Shown: piece by piece, positions 35,439 to 44,930 of the stretch
How positions within the stretch are numbered: the stretch's first letter is position 1
Layout: each line of letters starts with the position of its first letter
Notes under the pieces: model-generated
What the model saw: the letters and a program-made list of their open reading frames with translations, nothing else
Told to the model about the DNA's origin: nothing
The model's database searches: none
Origin: Pseudomonadota bacterium
GTDB lineage: Bacteria > Desulfobacterota > Desulfobulbia > Desulfobulbales > Desulfocapsaceae
Direction of reading: 5' to 3'
DNA: 64,000 bases
NCBI GenBank assembly: GCA_023412495.1
Contig: JAEYNP010000017.1
Location: forward strand, 62,001 to 126,000
Program-made: the position numbers and the translations under genes

Positions 35439-36268
35439 CCTGACGATCAAGAACTACCTCCACCGGCTGCAACGATTCTTCTGTTGGGTGGCAACACCGG
35501 TCGAAGCGACCACGGTAAAGGAGGTGAAGATGTATATCGACTCCATGCTGGAGCAAAGGATGGCGCCGAGAACCGTCAACTGCCACCTCTCAAGTATCAG
35601 GAGATTTTACGATTATCTCAAAGACGAGGAGGATGTTTGCATCGACAATCCCGTTATCACCGGCCTCTTGTTAAGAGAATCACATCCGCTGCCCAGGTAC
35701 TTGCCAGACAGTGAGGTGGAGTCGTTTCTGAAATGCGTTGGCAGCACAAGGGATCTCGCGATCTTCATGTTGATGCTCCGATCCGGCCTGCGGGTTCAGG
35801 AGGTGGCCAATCTCACCCTTGATGTTATTGACTACAGGCGCAGTCAGATTGTTATCCAAGGCAGGCAAAGGTGCGAAGGATCGCATGGTCTTCATCAGCA
35901 CCGATGCCGGCGTTGCCTTGGCCAACTATCTGCGGGAACGGCCGGTGACCAAAGAGAGACGAATCTTCTTGGCAGAAAAGGGACGTTGCAGAGACAAGCC
36001 TATCTCCGTTCGGGCTATTCAGAAACGGATAGAAATGTATGCAAAGACATGTGGGATTCCCATCACCTGCCACAGACTACGCCATACCATGGCAACCCAA
36101 CTCCTCAATGCCAATGCCGATCTGGTGAGTATCCAGGAAATACTGGGGCACACCATGATCAAGACGACCCAGCGCTACAGCAAATTATCGAATCTGAAAG
36201 CGCAGAGGGACTATTTTCAAGCAATGGAGCTGGTGATGAAAAACACCGAGATCAAACAGCTGGAATGA
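35377..36268 (+). pseudogene. Second tyrosine recombinase, frameshifted
   Basis: Starts at ATG 35377 (MHLTESILNYRRFLKRKN) within the end of the first recombinase. The first half gives the core-binding domain and RSGLRVQEVANLTLD with the first catalytic Arg. Near 35858-35866 one extra base shifts the frame; the rest then reads KGAKDRMVFISTDAG ... CHRLRHTMATQLL, EILGH and TQRYSKLSN, with all remaining catalytic residues. Without the extra base it would be a complete protein of about 297 residues. Decay, sequencing error and +1 ribosomal frameshifting are all possible. Confidence 0.85.
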
Positions 36269-36360
36269 ACGTCAGAGGTGAAAACCAGAGGAAGACGAAT
36301 GATCACAAGCACTCAGGGGGCTCTGCCCCCTAACCCCCGAGGTTTAACGCATTATGACCA

Positions 36361-36417
36361 TAAGGATGGAGGAACAAAAAAAAGAGACCGGGTAACGTGA
36401 CCCGGCCTCCATCCTTA
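36361..36417. repeat. Nested hairpin at the right part of the recombinase element
   Basis: TAAGGATGGAGG (36361-36372) pairs perfectly with CCTCCATCCTTA (36406-36417). Inside lies a second perfect stem CCGGGT/ACCCGG (36388-36393 and 36400-36405) directly against the right arm. A further GGGGGCTCTGCCCCC stem occurs just upstream at about 36316-36330. Such structured ends occur in mobile elements; the outer stem has no T-run. Confidence 0.65.
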
Positions 36418-36615
36418 CGGTGCTCATCTCGGCGCTCGGGTCGCTCCTCAGCGTTGCCCTATCCTCCGGATGAGTAGAGACAGAATAGGCACTGATTGTG
36501 TTCACGGCAAGCGAGGACCTCGTGGAGTGAGAGAATGACGCTTGACATCAAAGGCAAAGATGCACGAAAATAAAGTGTAGCTAATGCATTAATCTAAAAA
36601 GAAAAAACAGGATCT
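36418..36615. other. Non-coding right flank of the recombinase element
   Basis: About 200 bp with no intact reading frame, between the nested hairpin and the right inverted repeat. It contains GCTCATCTCGGCGCTCGG and a GGATGAG block but nothing I recognise. Confidence 0.4.
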
Positions 36616-36627
36616 ATTACGTATATA
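36616..36627. repeat. Right 12-bp inverted repeat of the recombinase element
   Basis: ATTACGTATATA is the exact reverse complement of the copy at 34184-34195. The two mark a span of about 2.44 kb holding both recombinase genes. The right copy lies about 70 bp from the end of trmFO. Confidence 0.4.
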
Positions 36628-36699
36628 GACTGTTAATCTTTTCCTCTGCCGGAACCAAGCTTTGTACCTCGGCACAAACGGGAAATCGGCTGCAACACC

Positions 36700-38022
36700 T
36701 CAGACCCCTTCGCTTTCCTGCCATTCTTCAAGGGCCTGCAGCGCCAGTCGGGACCGCTCCTGACCCCGCATCTTCTTCTTGACCTTGGTGGGCCAGCCGG
36801 GAAAGAGGCCGAAATTGACGTTGGAGGGCTGAAATCTCCCGGGATCGCTCCGGGTGAGGTGGGTGATGAGCGCGCCGAGAGCCGTTACCGGCGGCGGCAC
36901 GACCGGCTTTTCCCCGTTTGACAGTCGGGCGGCATTGATACCGGCCAGAAGTCCCATGGCGGCCGACTCCACATAGCCTTCGACACCCGAGAGCTGGCCG
37001 GCAAGCAGCAGGTCGGGCCGGGCGATGAACTGCAGGGTGGGCTGCAGGAGCTCGGGCGACAGTACGAAGGTGTTGCGGTGGATGGAACCCAGCCGGGCGA
37101 ACTCGGCCTTTTCCAGGCCGGGGATCAGGCGGAAGATCCTCTGCTGTTCGGAATAGGTAAGTTTGGTCTGGAAACCCACCATGTTGTAAGTCGTGCCATC
37201 CACATTTTCCTTGCGCAGCTGGACTACGGCGTACGGATCCCGGCCGGTTCGCGGGTCGGTGAGACCCACCGGCTTCATCGGGCCGAAGCGAAGGGTATCC
37301 TCGCCCCGGGCGCGGATTACCTCGACGGGCAGGCAACCCTCGAAGTACTTCGGCTCCTCGAAAGCCTTCAAGGGCATGCACTTGCCGGTGCCGAGTTCCT
37401 CTATGAATCGCAGGTAGCACTCCCGGTCCATCGGGCAGTTCAGGTAATCGCCTGGCCCGTCCTCCCAGCGCGATTTGGCATAGACGATGTCCATATCGAT
37501 GGAATCGGCGTAGACGATGGGCGCGATGGCGTCGTAGAAGGCGAGGCGATTCTTGCCTGTCAGCCTGGCCAGCGATTCGGCCAGCGGCTCCGAGGTAAGC
37601 GGGCCAGTGGCGAGAATGATGGGATGATCCGACGGCGGGGGAACCTCCAGTACTTCTTCCCGGATGATCTCTACCAGAGGATGGTTGGTCAGTATGGAGG
37701 TGATCCGGGCGGCGAACCTCTCGCGATCGACGGCCAGCGCCCTGCCGGCAGGCACCTCGGTCTCATGGGCCTCGCGGATGATGAGGGAGTTGCAGCGCCG
37801 CATTTCTTCCTTCAGAAGGCCGACCGCAGAATGCGGGTCGTTCGACCTGAGGGAATTGCTGCAGACCAGTTCGGCCAGGTTTTCGGAATGGTGGGCCGGG
37901 CTGAGTTTCCCGGGTTTCATGTCGATGAGGCGTACCTTGCAGCCTCGTTCGGCGGCCTGCCAGGCCGCCTCGCAGCCTGCCAGGCCGCCGCCGATGATAG
38001 TGACTGTCTGGATTCCCGTCAT
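36700..38022 (-). CDS. trmFO: Methylenetetrahydrofolate-tRNA-(uracil-5-)-methyltransferase
   Basis: Makes 5-methyluridine at position 54 of tRNA using methylenetetrahydrofolate and FAD. 440 residues. The FAD dinucleotide fold begins at once ([21 protein letters not shown]), followed by [19 protein letters not shown], whose cysteine region is characteristic of the TrmFO/GidA group, then [23 protein letters not shown] and [21 protein letters not shown]. The short form and these blocks separate it from MnmG. AAGGAAAG stands before ATG 38022. The start overlaps the end of the upstream MFS gene by four bases (ATGA), so the two are translationally coupled. Confidence 0.96.
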   Translation of the reverse strand: MTGIQTVTIIGGGLAGCEAAWQAAERGCKVRLIDMKPGKLSPAHHSENLAELVCSNSLRSNDPHSAVGLLKEEMRRCNSLIIREAHETEVPAGRALAVDRERFAARITSILTNHPLVEIIREEVLEVPPPSDHPIILATGPLTSEPLAESLARLTGKNRLAFYDAIAPIVYADSIDMDIVYAKSRWEDGPGDYLNCPMDRECYLRFIEELGTGKCMPLKAFEEPKYFEGCLPVEVIRARGEDTLRFGPMKPVGLTDPRTGRDPYAVVQLRKENVDGTTYNMVGFQTKLTYSEQQRIFRLIPGLEKAEFARLGSIHRNTFVLSPELLQPTLQFIARPDLLLAGQLSGVEGYVESAAMGLLAGINAARLSNGEKPVVPPPVTALGALITHLTRSDPGRFQPSNVNFGLFPGWPTKVKKKMRGQERSRLALQALEEWQESEGV

Positions 38023-39314
38023 GTTCGTTCTTTCCTTGCTGAATATAAATAGTAAAGCAATCCCGCGAGCTCCAGGAGAAGCAGCAGAATGAAAGCCGCG
38101 TTGAAGCCGGTCGCGTTGAAGACCTGGCCGTCTCCCTTCGACCAGAGGTCGATAATCGCCCCGATCGCCCACTGGCAGCAGAAGGCGGCGACGAAGACCA
38201 GCAGGTTGAGGGCGGTGGTGACTCGGCCGGAGAGATGGATCGGGAAGGACTGGGAGAGGGCAGAATAGGCGATGACCCCGGACGTCCCGAAGAAGCCGAA
38301 GGAGAGCCACAAGATCAAGGTAAACCCCGGCGGATGAAAAAGCAAAAGTAACTGGATCATCATGAAGATCGTCATCCCGGCCACCGCCGTGGTGGAAACC
38401 TTGGTCCCGCGCCTGCTCAACCGCTCGGCCAGTCCGCCGAGGGTGACGAAACCCGCTACCATGGCAAGAGCGACGGCAAAAAGCATCTTCGCCACCTCCG
38501 GCCGGGAAAGCCCGCCGATATGGGTCAGCCAGGGTCCGGCCCACAGGCCCTGAATGGCCATGAAGGTTGCCTGGGAAATGGTGGTGAGCGGGGCGGTTCG
38601 CCAAAATATCCGGCTGGTGAAGACTTCGCGGATGCCGCGCAGTTGGTGCCCCAGACTCTCCTCGTTTCTCTCCCCGTCTTTTTCCGGCACTACGTATAGG
38701 ACGCAGCCGGCGATGAAGAAGGTGAGGACGGAGAGACCGAGGAAGACTCCGCGCCAGTCGGTAATTCGCAGCGCCATCTCGACCGGAGAGGTGGCCGCAA
38801 GCGCCCCGAGCCCGCCGGCGGCCATCTGCAGGCCGTTGATCATCGGCCACTTGTCTCTTGGGATCCAGAGCGTATAAGCTTTGAAGGCGGCCATCAGGCA
38901 GGCGGAGACACCGAAGCCGATGCCGGCGCGTCCCAGGGCAAGACTCGCGAGACTCTCCGCTTTGGCAAAGAGAGCGGCCCCCAGGGCGGCGAAGACAAGC
39001 AGGACCCCCTCGACCCGCCGGGGCCCGAACCGGTCGAGCAGGACGCCGAGCGGCAGCTGGAACGAGGCGAAGGAGATGAAGTAGACGGCGGTCAGCATCC
39101 CGAGCGCCGCCGGTCCGACCCCCACATCGGTAACCAGGTTGGGGGCGATCACGGCGTTGACAGTCCGGTAGAGATAGGAGAGGAAATAGCCGGCGGCAAA
39201 AGGAATGAACACCCGGAGAAGAAGCAGGGGCTTAACGGTCATGGTGAGCTTGTTTTTTAAGGGATGTGGGCGAAGGGCAGTCGGCAAGGGCGCCGTGTTT
39301 CCATTATCGTGCAT
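38019..39314 (-). CDS. Major facilitator superfamily transporter
   Basis: 431-residue membrane transporter with about 12 hydrophobic segments. The loop after the second helix reads [15 protein letters not shown], the standard MFS motif A pattern, and a similar [14 protein letters not shown] loop occurs at the middle. The substrate cannot be told. ATG 39314 has an AGGTGA ahead that overlaps the end of the upstream gene; ATG 39242 ([12 protein letters not shown]) is a possible later start. It is coupled to trmFO by an ATGA overlap and lies 9 bp below the 3D-domain gene, so the three form an operon. Confidence 0.9.
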   Translation of the reverse strand: MHDNGNTAPLPTALRPHPLKNKLTMTVKPLLLLRVFIPFAAGYFLSYLYRTVNAVIAPNLVTDVGVGPAALGMLTAVYFISFASFQLPLGVLLDRFGPRRVEGVLLVFAALGAALFAKAESLASLALGRAGIGFGVSACLMAAFKAYTLWIPRDKWPMINGLQMAAGGLGALAATSPVEMALRITDWRGVFLGLSVLTFFIAGCVLYVVPEKDGERNEESLGHQLRGIREVFTSRIFWRTAPLTTISQATFMAIQGLWAGPWLTHIGGLSRPEVAKMLFAVALAMVAGFVTLGGLAERLSRRGTKVSTTAVAGMTIFMMIQLLLLFHPPGFTLILWLSFGFFGTSGVIAYSALSQSFPIHLSGRVTTALNLLVFVAAFCCQWAIGAIIDLWSKGDGQVFNATGFNAAFILLLLLELAGLLYYLYSARKERT

Positions 39315-39323
39315 CTATTGTCG

Positions 39324-39902
39324 TCACCTGGAATATTCGATGACCACCGGCAGTTTTTTCCGGCCCCATTCAAGCGCCTCTCCGTGCGAGTCGAAATAGA
39401 GATCGATCCGGGTCGGCCCTTTGATCTTGCCGCCCCGGTCTGCGACCACTCCCCAGCCGTAGCCGGGGACATGCATGCGGGTGCCGAAGGGATAATGCTG
39501 GGTGTCGGCGGCAATGGTACCGTCCCGGGGGAGCAGATACCAGGGAAAAAGAATGAGCCGGATCGGAATCATCCAGGGGCGCTCCAGGCTGTCGAGGGAA
39601 AAGAGTCCTTCCTCGGGACTGCAGGGGACGGTGCCGCTGGCGGTGAGGCCGCTGTAGTAGGTGCCGGCCCGTGGACCGGAACTGACATACTTATTCCAGA
39701 AGTCGAGCTTGAGCCACCGCCAGCTTCCTCGTTCCCAGCTGCAGCAGATCCCGCAGTTGCAGTAGGCGGTGGTTTCCATGACCTTGGTGACCGGAGGTTT
39801 TGCGCAACCGCTGCACAAGAAGAGGAAAAGAAGGAGCGTGAAGGAGATGTGTTGCCATTTCCGCAAATTTCTGCGGCGAAAAAAGGCGAGTTGCGGTGAC
39901 AT
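39324..39902 (-). CDS. 3D-domain lipoprotein
   Basis: 192-residue protein with a lipoprotein signal (ISFTLLLFLFLCSGC, lipobox LCSGC at about Cys31). The C-terminal half has the 3D domain named after three conserved aspartates: FGTRMHVPGYGWGVVADRGG and IDLYFDSHGEALEWGRK, the barrel core of MltA-type lytic transglycosylases. A cysteine-rich TAYCNCGICCSW block precedes it. Likely a cell-wall-acting envelope protein, though stand-alone 3D proteins are not well studied. I start at ATG 39902 as it begins the signal peptide; the open frame continues to 39965. First gene of the operon with the MFS gene and trmFO. Confidence 0.87.
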   Translation of the reverse strand: MSPQLAFFRRRNLRKWQHISFTLLLFLFLCSGCAKPPVTKVMETTAYCNCGICCSWERGSWRWLKLDFWNKYVSSGPRAGTYYSGLTASGTVPCSPEEGLFSLDSLERPWMIPIRLILFPWYLLPRDGTIAADTQHYPFGTRMHVPGYGWGVVADRGGKIKGPTRIDLYFDSHGEALEWGRKKLPVVIEYSR

Positions 39903-40202
39903 GGTGATTACACTGTTCGGGATGAGGTTGCCGCACGAGGACGAATGCCGCGCCAAGAATACCACACAGGGCGGATTCTATCACCTCTCATCGAGCCGAA
40001 GAGTCATGGCAACCCACGGTTTGTGCCGCCGATGGAAAAAAGAATGCCGATCCGGACGCTCCCCCCAAAGCGTCCATTGGATCGGCCGATTCAAAACAAT
40101 TCCGGCCTTTAGTACCTTTAGAAATTCTTTTCTTGTTTTTTGAGAATGAATTTCGTCAAGGATCCCCTCTGCTGTGGAAGGGATAGCAGCCCTAGGTTGG
40201 CG
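39903..40202. other. Intergenic gap, nothing recognised
   Basis: About 300 bp between the 3D-domain gene and a frameshifted small gene. No coding frame, RNA fold or clear terminator was seen. The promoter of the minus-strand operon must lie near its left end. Confidence 0.5.
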
Positions 40203-40540
40203 TCAGCCCGCATGAGTGACATTCAGGTCGAACTGCACACGGGCGAGGTCGATCTTTCTGATATCGTCTTCCAGGACCTTATCACCGATAATATTCACTT
40301 GCTTGCCGAGGATCATGTCGAAATCGCCGCCGATCAGCGGATAAATGGCGCTGTCGGTGAAGAGTGCGGTACTCCGGACAAAGGCTTGACGGTGCCTCGC
40401 GGGACAATAGTGCCGGAATCCTTGGCATAGATGAGCACGGGGCTCGGATGTTTCTTCGGAACTGGAGCACCGATACCGATGGCGGTTTTGGCGGCGATCA
40501 GGCAAAGAGCGAAAACAGCGGCTGAAAACATGATCTTCAT
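40203..40540 (-). pseudogene. Small secreted protein gene with a frameshift
   Basis: Starts MKIMFSAAVFALCLIAAKTA, a clear signal peptide, then IGAPVPKKHPSPVLIYAKDS and GTIVPRGTVK. From there the sense moves to another frame: AFVRSTALFTDSAIYPLIGG followed by DFDMILGKQVNIIGDKVLED and DIRKIDLARVQFDLN. A single-base change near 40394-40398 joins the two into about 112 residues. As written, the first frame runs into unrelated residues and stops at 40334. I do not recognise the family. AGGAG precedes the start. It may be a recent pseudogene or an assembly error. Confidence 0.6.
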
Positions 40541-40737
40541 TAATGGTCTCCTGCGAAATAAAATGAATCCGATTCCGTTTGCCGTTGATTATTCGCAAAT
40601 CTCGTGCCACCCGCGTATGTTGTTGAAAACTAAAAGAATGGCTATGAGAGAGAGGCTCTGCTGCCAGGGCCCGGGTACACGATTTTTTCCCACGTGTCGG
40701 CAAATGTTGCGCAGTTGCCTGCAGAGAGGTCGGAAAA

Positions 40738-42738
40738 TCAGGTGCGGTAAAACCACTTTTTAATATCGTCCCGGGAAAACTGCTTCAGTACCGGCCGGCC
40801 GTGTGGGCAGTGGGAGAAGAGATCCGCCCTGGCCATTTCGCAAAGCAGCCGGTCTATCTCCATGCTTGAGAGCGATGTTCCGGCCTTTACAGCCGCCTTG
40901 CAGGCCAGTGAGGCGAGGATATTGTCGAGGAAGCCGCCCCGGTCGCCTCGTTTGCCGCTCTCCGTTTCGCTGCCGAACTGTTCGAGGACGTCAAGGAACA
41001 GCTCTCGGGGGCTGGCAGTCCCGGCCAGGGCAGGAATGGCGGAGACAATGTAGGTGTTGCCGCCGAAGTCGCGGAGAGAAAAGCCCATCCGTTCGATCTC
41101 CTCACCGTGTTTCTCGACCAGCTGGGTCTGGAACAGGGAGAGTTCGACGGTCTCCGGGAACATCAGAATCTGTCTGGCGACCTTGCCCTCGAGGTATTGG
41201 CGGCGCAGCTTTTCATAAAGCAGTCGCTCGTGTGCCGCATGCTGGTCGATCACCAGCAGGCCTTCGCTGTTTTGACAGAAAATGTAGAGATCGTCGTATT
41301 GTCCGATGACCAGAAGATTGTGCCCCGGGGCCTGGGGCTCCCTCGTCTCCGACTTGCGTGAGGGGACGGGAGCCCGCCAGGAGACCTGTTTCTCAACAAC
41401 CTCAGTCTCCCGTGGAGGGACCGGAGGTGAACTCCACTCGAGCTTGCGGCTCGAGGACCGTTCGGTGGCGGGTAAAGGCGCCGGTTGCGGCCGAGTGGCC
41501 GCCGGGGGAGGCGCCTGCGCCGGAGGGACGGCCGCCTTCCGAGGCTGCGTCAAGGGTTCGATCGGCTGAGATGAAGGGATTTCATTGGAAATTTCCCCAT
41601 CGAATTCGGGAAGGTCATCGTTTTCAGGCGAGTTGCCGAAGCCTGGTTCGGCAACCGAGACGTCCAGCCAGGCAGGCGATTCGACAGGCATGGCCGGGAT
41701 AACGGCTGTACGGTCCCTGCCGAAAAGGGAGATCTTCACTCTCTGCTGGTAATCCTGTACGGCACGGGCCACCGCCTGGCTGAGCAGGGCGTGAATGTCC
41801 CGGCTGTTGCGGAATCGCACCTCGTGCTTGGCCGGATGGACGTTGACATCGACCTCCTCCGCCGGCAGCAGCAGGTGGACCAGCCCGGAAGGGTTCTTGC
41901 CCTTCATCAGGAAGCTGCGCATGCCCTCGGTCACGGCATGGACCATCAGGCGGTCCCGCACTGCCCGACCGTTGACGAAGAGGCGCAGCCGGGCGGGACC
42001 GATGGTCACCTTCTCCGGCGGGACGAGAAAACCGGTCACCTGCCGGTCCGCCACACCCTTGGCGATTTTTTCGACAACAAGGAAATCCCCCTCATAGTGC
42101 ATGATCCGGGCCAGTCGCGCGGAGAGCGAGAGCGTGCCGTCCAGGTTCAGGACCTCCCGGCCGTCCACCTTGTGCACGAAGGTGACACTGGGCGAACCCA
42201 GGGCATAGTTCTTGATCACTTCCTCGATATGGCCCAGTTCAGTGCGGACGGTCCGGAGAAACTTGCGCCGCGCCGGGGTGTTGCCGAAGAGGTTGCGGAC
42301 CTCGCAGGTGGTTCCGTAACGGCAGCCTGTTTCATGGACCTTGGTCAGCTTGCCGTAGTCGAGTTGAACGAGGGTGCCCAGCTCCGCATCGCCGGGTCGG
42401 GAGGCGATGCTCAGGTGGGAGACGGAGCCGATGGAAGGGATGGCCTCGCCGCGAAAGCCGAGGGTGGCGATGCCGACCAGATCCTCGGCGGCCCTGATCT
42501 TCGAGGTCCCATGGCGCTCCAGGCAGAGCAGCAGGTCGTCCTCGTCCATGCCATCTCCGTTGTCGATGACCCGGATGAGCTTCGTTCCGCCGCCCTCGAT
42601 CTCGGTCTCGATGCGGGTGGCGTGGGCGTCGAGACTGTTCTCCACCAGTTCCTTGACGACCGAGGCCGGCCGTTCGATGACTTCCCCCGCCGCGATCTGG
42701 TTGGCGAGCTGTTCGGGGAGAATTCGTATTTTTGCCAT
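40738..42738 (-). CDS. mutL: DNA mismatch repair protein MutL, endonuclease-type
   Basis: Couples mismatch recognition by MutS to strand removal. 666 residues. The N-terminal GHKL ATPase shows IAAGEVIERPASVVKELVEN, DNGDGMDEDDL and GFRGEAIPSIGSVS. A proline-rich linker spans about 335-470. The C-terminal domain carries DQHAAHERLLYE, the DQHAX2EX4E endonuclease motif, and CPHGRP near the end, so this MutL should nick DNA itself, as expected where MutH is absent. It is divergent from the penicillin-binding protein gene, with start codons only about 35 bp apart. Confidence 0.97.
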   Translation of the reverse strand: MAKIRILPEQLANQIAAGEVIERPASVVKELVENSLDAHATRIETEIEGGGTKLIRVIDNGDGMDEDDLLLCLERHGTSKIRAAEDLVGIATLGFRGEAIPSIGSVSHLSIASRPGDAELGTLVQLDYGKLTKVHETGCRYGTTCEVRNLFGNTPARRKFLRTVRTELGHIEEVIKNYALGSPSVTFVHKVDGREVLNLDGTLSLSARLARIMHYEGDFLVVEKIAKGVADRQVTGFLVPPEKVTIGPARLRLFVNGRAVRDRLMVHAVTEGMRSFLMKGKNPSGLVHLLLPAEEVDVNVHPAKHEVRFRNSRDIHALLSQAVARAVQDYQQRVKISLFGRDRTAVIPAMPVESPAWLDVSVAEPGFGNSPENDDLPEFDGEISNEIPSSQPIEPLTQPRKAAVPPAQAPPPAATRPQPAPLPATERSSSRKLEWSSPPVPPRETEVVEKQVSWRAPVPSRKSETREPQAPGHNLLVIGQYDDLYIFCQNSEGLLVIDQHAAHERLLYEKLRRQYLEGKVARQILMFPETVELSLFQTQLVEKHGEEIERMGFSLRDFGGNTYIVSAIPALAGTASPRELFLDVLEQFGSETESGKRGDRGGFLDNILASLACKAAVKAGTSLSSMEIDRLLCEMARADLFSHCPHGRPVLKQFSRDDIKKWFYRT

Positions 42739-42772
42739 GGCGCCGACTTTCCTGTTGATAGTTCACGGACAG

Positions 42773-44737
42773 ATGATAGAGTTCCAGGCGAATATGCCAC
42801 CCTATCGAAAGACCCCGAATACTACCATGAGCTCCCCGACAGCGCTACCTTCAGAACCGGATGAAACGCCCGCTGGTCCGGCCGCCGGTGCGCCGAAAAA
42901 TCGGGCACCCAGGACCAGAACCCGCCGTCCCGTTTACAACGAGAGACATATCTGGTTTTTCCTGATCGGCATCTGCCTGCTGCAGACCCTTTTCATCGGC
43001 TCGCTGCTCTATATCCTGTACAGCCTGAAGATCCCAGGACTCAGTGCGGTGACCCGCTATGATCCGCCGCAATCGACGATAATCTACGACCGTCACGGCC
43101 GGATCGTCGATCGCATGTTTACGGAGGATCGCCGGGTGCTTCCCCTGAACGCCATGTCGCCATTTCTACCCAAGGCTTTCGTTGCGGCGGAAGACGGACG
43201 TTTTTACGAACATCCGGGGCTCGATTTTTTCTCGGTACTGCGCGCGGCGGTGATCAATATCCGGGATGGGGCGAGGAGCCAGGGCGGGTCGACCATCACC
43301 CAGCAGATAACTAAATCCCTGTTGCTCACGCCGGAGAAGACCTACGTCCGGAAATTCAAGGAGGCGATTCTCGCCTGGCGGATCGACAAGCTGCTCACCA
43401 AGGATGAGATCCTCTTCATCTATCTCAATCAGATCTATCTCGGGGAAGGGGCGCATGGGGTCGAGGAGGCGGCGCAGACCTACTTCGGCAAGAGCGCGGC
43501 TCGGCTGACTCTTGCCGAATCCGCACTGCTCGCTGGTCTGCCGCAGGCGCCCAGCCGCTATTCGCTCTTCGATCATCGTGAGCGGGCGATCGAACGGCAG
43601 AAGTATGTGCTGAACCGCATGGCTGCGGACGGCTATATATCGGCGGAGGAGGCGAAAGCCGCCTTCGATGAAGCCGTCGCCATGAACGAGCGGCGCCTGC
43701 GGCCGACCGACGAAAACGGTTATTACGTTGAAGCCGCAAAAAAAAGGGCCCGAGCCATTCTGGGCGGCGCACGCCTGCAGACGGCCGGCGCGAAGATCTA
43801 TACCCATCTCGATTCACGGCTGCAGGAATTGGCCGCAGTTGCCGTCCGGCGGGGAGTGACGGGCTGCATCTCCAGGGAATTGCAGGCAGGGATGGAACCG
43901 AAGACGGCGCCGCAGGGGGGGCTGGTCTGTATAGAAACGGCGACAGGTCGGGTCCGGGCACTTATCGGCGGCACATCTTTTTACGACTCCCCCTTCGATC
44001 GGGCCACTCAGGCCAGGCGACCGGCGGGCTCGACCTTCAAACCCTTCGTTTACGCCGCCGCCCTGAACCAGGGTTGGTCGCCGGAGTCGCCTATCGAGGA
44101 CAGCCCGCTAGCCATCGGTCGCTGGCGTCCGAAAAATTACGGAGGCAGATATTTCGGCATGACCACCCTCGCCGAGGCCCTCGCTTTTTCGCTCAACACC
44201 GCAACCGTCCGAATTATCCAGAAGATCGGGTACAAGGACGTGCATAGAATCGCCAGAAATGCCGGCATCAGCTCCAACTTGCCGCCGGATCTCTCTCTTG
44301 CCCTGGGGTCGGCGGACGTTTCGATCCTCGAGATGACCGCCGCCTACACACCTTTTGCCGGCGACGGCACCTTTGTCGAGCCGTCTTTTCTGGAAAAGGT
44401 AGTGCTTGCTGACGGCACGGTGCTCGTTCCTGAAAAGGACCGCAAGCGTCGGACCGTCCTGAATCGGAATGTGCTGGCGCAGATGAAGAGAATGCTGAAA
44501 GGGGTGACCAGCCACGGGACCGCCCGGTCAGTGGCCGATGTTCCGGGTGTTGGGGGAGGCAAAACAGGCACCTCCGACAAGAATCGGGATGCCTGGTTTG
44601 TGGGGTATGACGAAAGGCACACAACAGGGGTCTGGATCGGCTATGATCATAACCAGCCTATGGGCCGAAGCGAAAGCGGAGGGACCACGGCTGCGCCGAT
44701 CTGGCGGGATTTCATGCTTGCGATGCAGGCCATGTAG
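42773..44737 (+). CDS. Class A penicillin-binding protein (PBP1A family)
   Basis: Bifunctional cell-wall synthase. About 654 residues: a cytoplasmic Pro/Arg-rich tail, one membrane helix (WFFLIGICLLQTLFIGSLLYI), a GT51 glycosyltransferase domain with AAEDGRFYEHPG, GGSTITQQITKSLLL and IYLNQIYLGEGAHG, and a transpeptidase domain with active-site Ser in GSTFKPF (about residue 420), SLNTA as SxN and GKTGTSD as KTG. The OB-like insert between the domains is short. Start is uncertain: ATG 42773, 42794 and 42827 are in frame and none has a strong ribosome binding site. The longer open frame upstream is antisense to mutL. It is divergent from mutL. Confidence 0.93.
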   Translation: MIEFQANMPPYRKTPNTTMSSPTALPSEPDETPAGPAAGAPKNRAPRTRTRRPVYNERHIWFFLIGICLLQTLFIGSLLYILYSLKIPGLSAVTRYDPPQSTIIYDRHGRIVDRMFTEDRRVLPLNAMSPFLPKAFVAAEDGRFYEHPGLDFFSVLRAAVINIRDGARSQGGSTITQQITKSLLLTPEKTYVRKFKEAILAWRIDKLLTKDEILFIYLNQIYLGEGAHGVEEAAQTYFGKSAARLTLAESALLAGLPQAPSRYSLFDHRERAIERQKYVLNRMAADGYISAEEAKAAFDEAVAMNERRLRPTDENGYYVEAAKKRARAILGGARLQTAGAKIYTHLDSRLQELAAVAVRRGVTGCISRELQAGMEPKTAPQGGLVCIETATGRVRALIGGTSFYDSPFDRATQARRPAGSTFKPFVYAAALNQGWSPESPIEDSPLAIGRWRPKNYGGRYFGMTTLAEALAFSLNTATVRIIQKIGYKDVHRIARNAGISSNLPPDLSLALGSADVSILEMTAAYTPFAGDGTFVEPSFLEKVVLADGTVLVPEKDRKRRTVLNRNVLAQMKRMLKGVTSHGTARSVADVPGVGGGKTGTSDKNRDAWFVGYDERHTTGVWIGYDHNQPMGRSESGGTTAAPIWRDFMLAMQAM

Positions 44738-44750
44738 GAGGGCGTCCAGG

Positions 44751-44930
44751 TTACTTGAGATCATCATCGCCCCGTCTGCTCTCCTCGCGCCGGCAATACC
44801 AGCCTACCATCGGAATGTAGGTGAAACCGTCACCTTTGGCCTTGCGGCGCTCGGTGGTTCGCCTGTCAGGCGCTTCCTGGGGTTTCTGCTGTTCCGCTTT
44901 GATAGGTGGGGTTTTGTTTTTTTTCTGCAT
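44751..44930 (-). CDS. Small basic protein with a GFTYIPMVGWYCRRE motif
   Basis: 59-residue protein: Lys/Gln/Pro-rich start (MQKKNKTPPIKAEQQKPQ), RRTTERRK, then GFTYIPMVGWYCRREESRR and an acidic end. A strong GAGGAGG precedes ATG 44930, which supports translation. I have an impression that the tyrosine/tryptophan motif recurs in small proteins of this phylum, but cannot confirm it. No signal peptide or membrane helix is seen. It converges on the PBP gene with only 13 bp between them. Function unknown. Confidence 0.65.
   Translation of the reverse strand: MQKKNKTPPIKAEQQKPQEAPDRRTTERRKAKGDGFTYIPMVGWYCRREESRRGDDDLK

Noticed and set aside
36300..36620. CRISPR array or tRNA attachment site next to the integrases
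   Set aside because: No regularly spaced repeats and no tRNA fold or tRNA 3' fragment could be found.
36700..38850. A 716-residue open frame extending trmFO upstream
   Set aside because: The added 276 residues lie antisense-frame within the MFS transporter gene, are Arg/Pro-rich and lack protein character. TrmFO begins naturally at 38022 with a ribosome binding site and an FAD motif.
42374..42772. Upstream extension of the penicillin-binding protein frame
   Set aside because: This part is the complement of the mutL start and is Ser/Arg-rich. The PBP tail begins after the mutL start codon.
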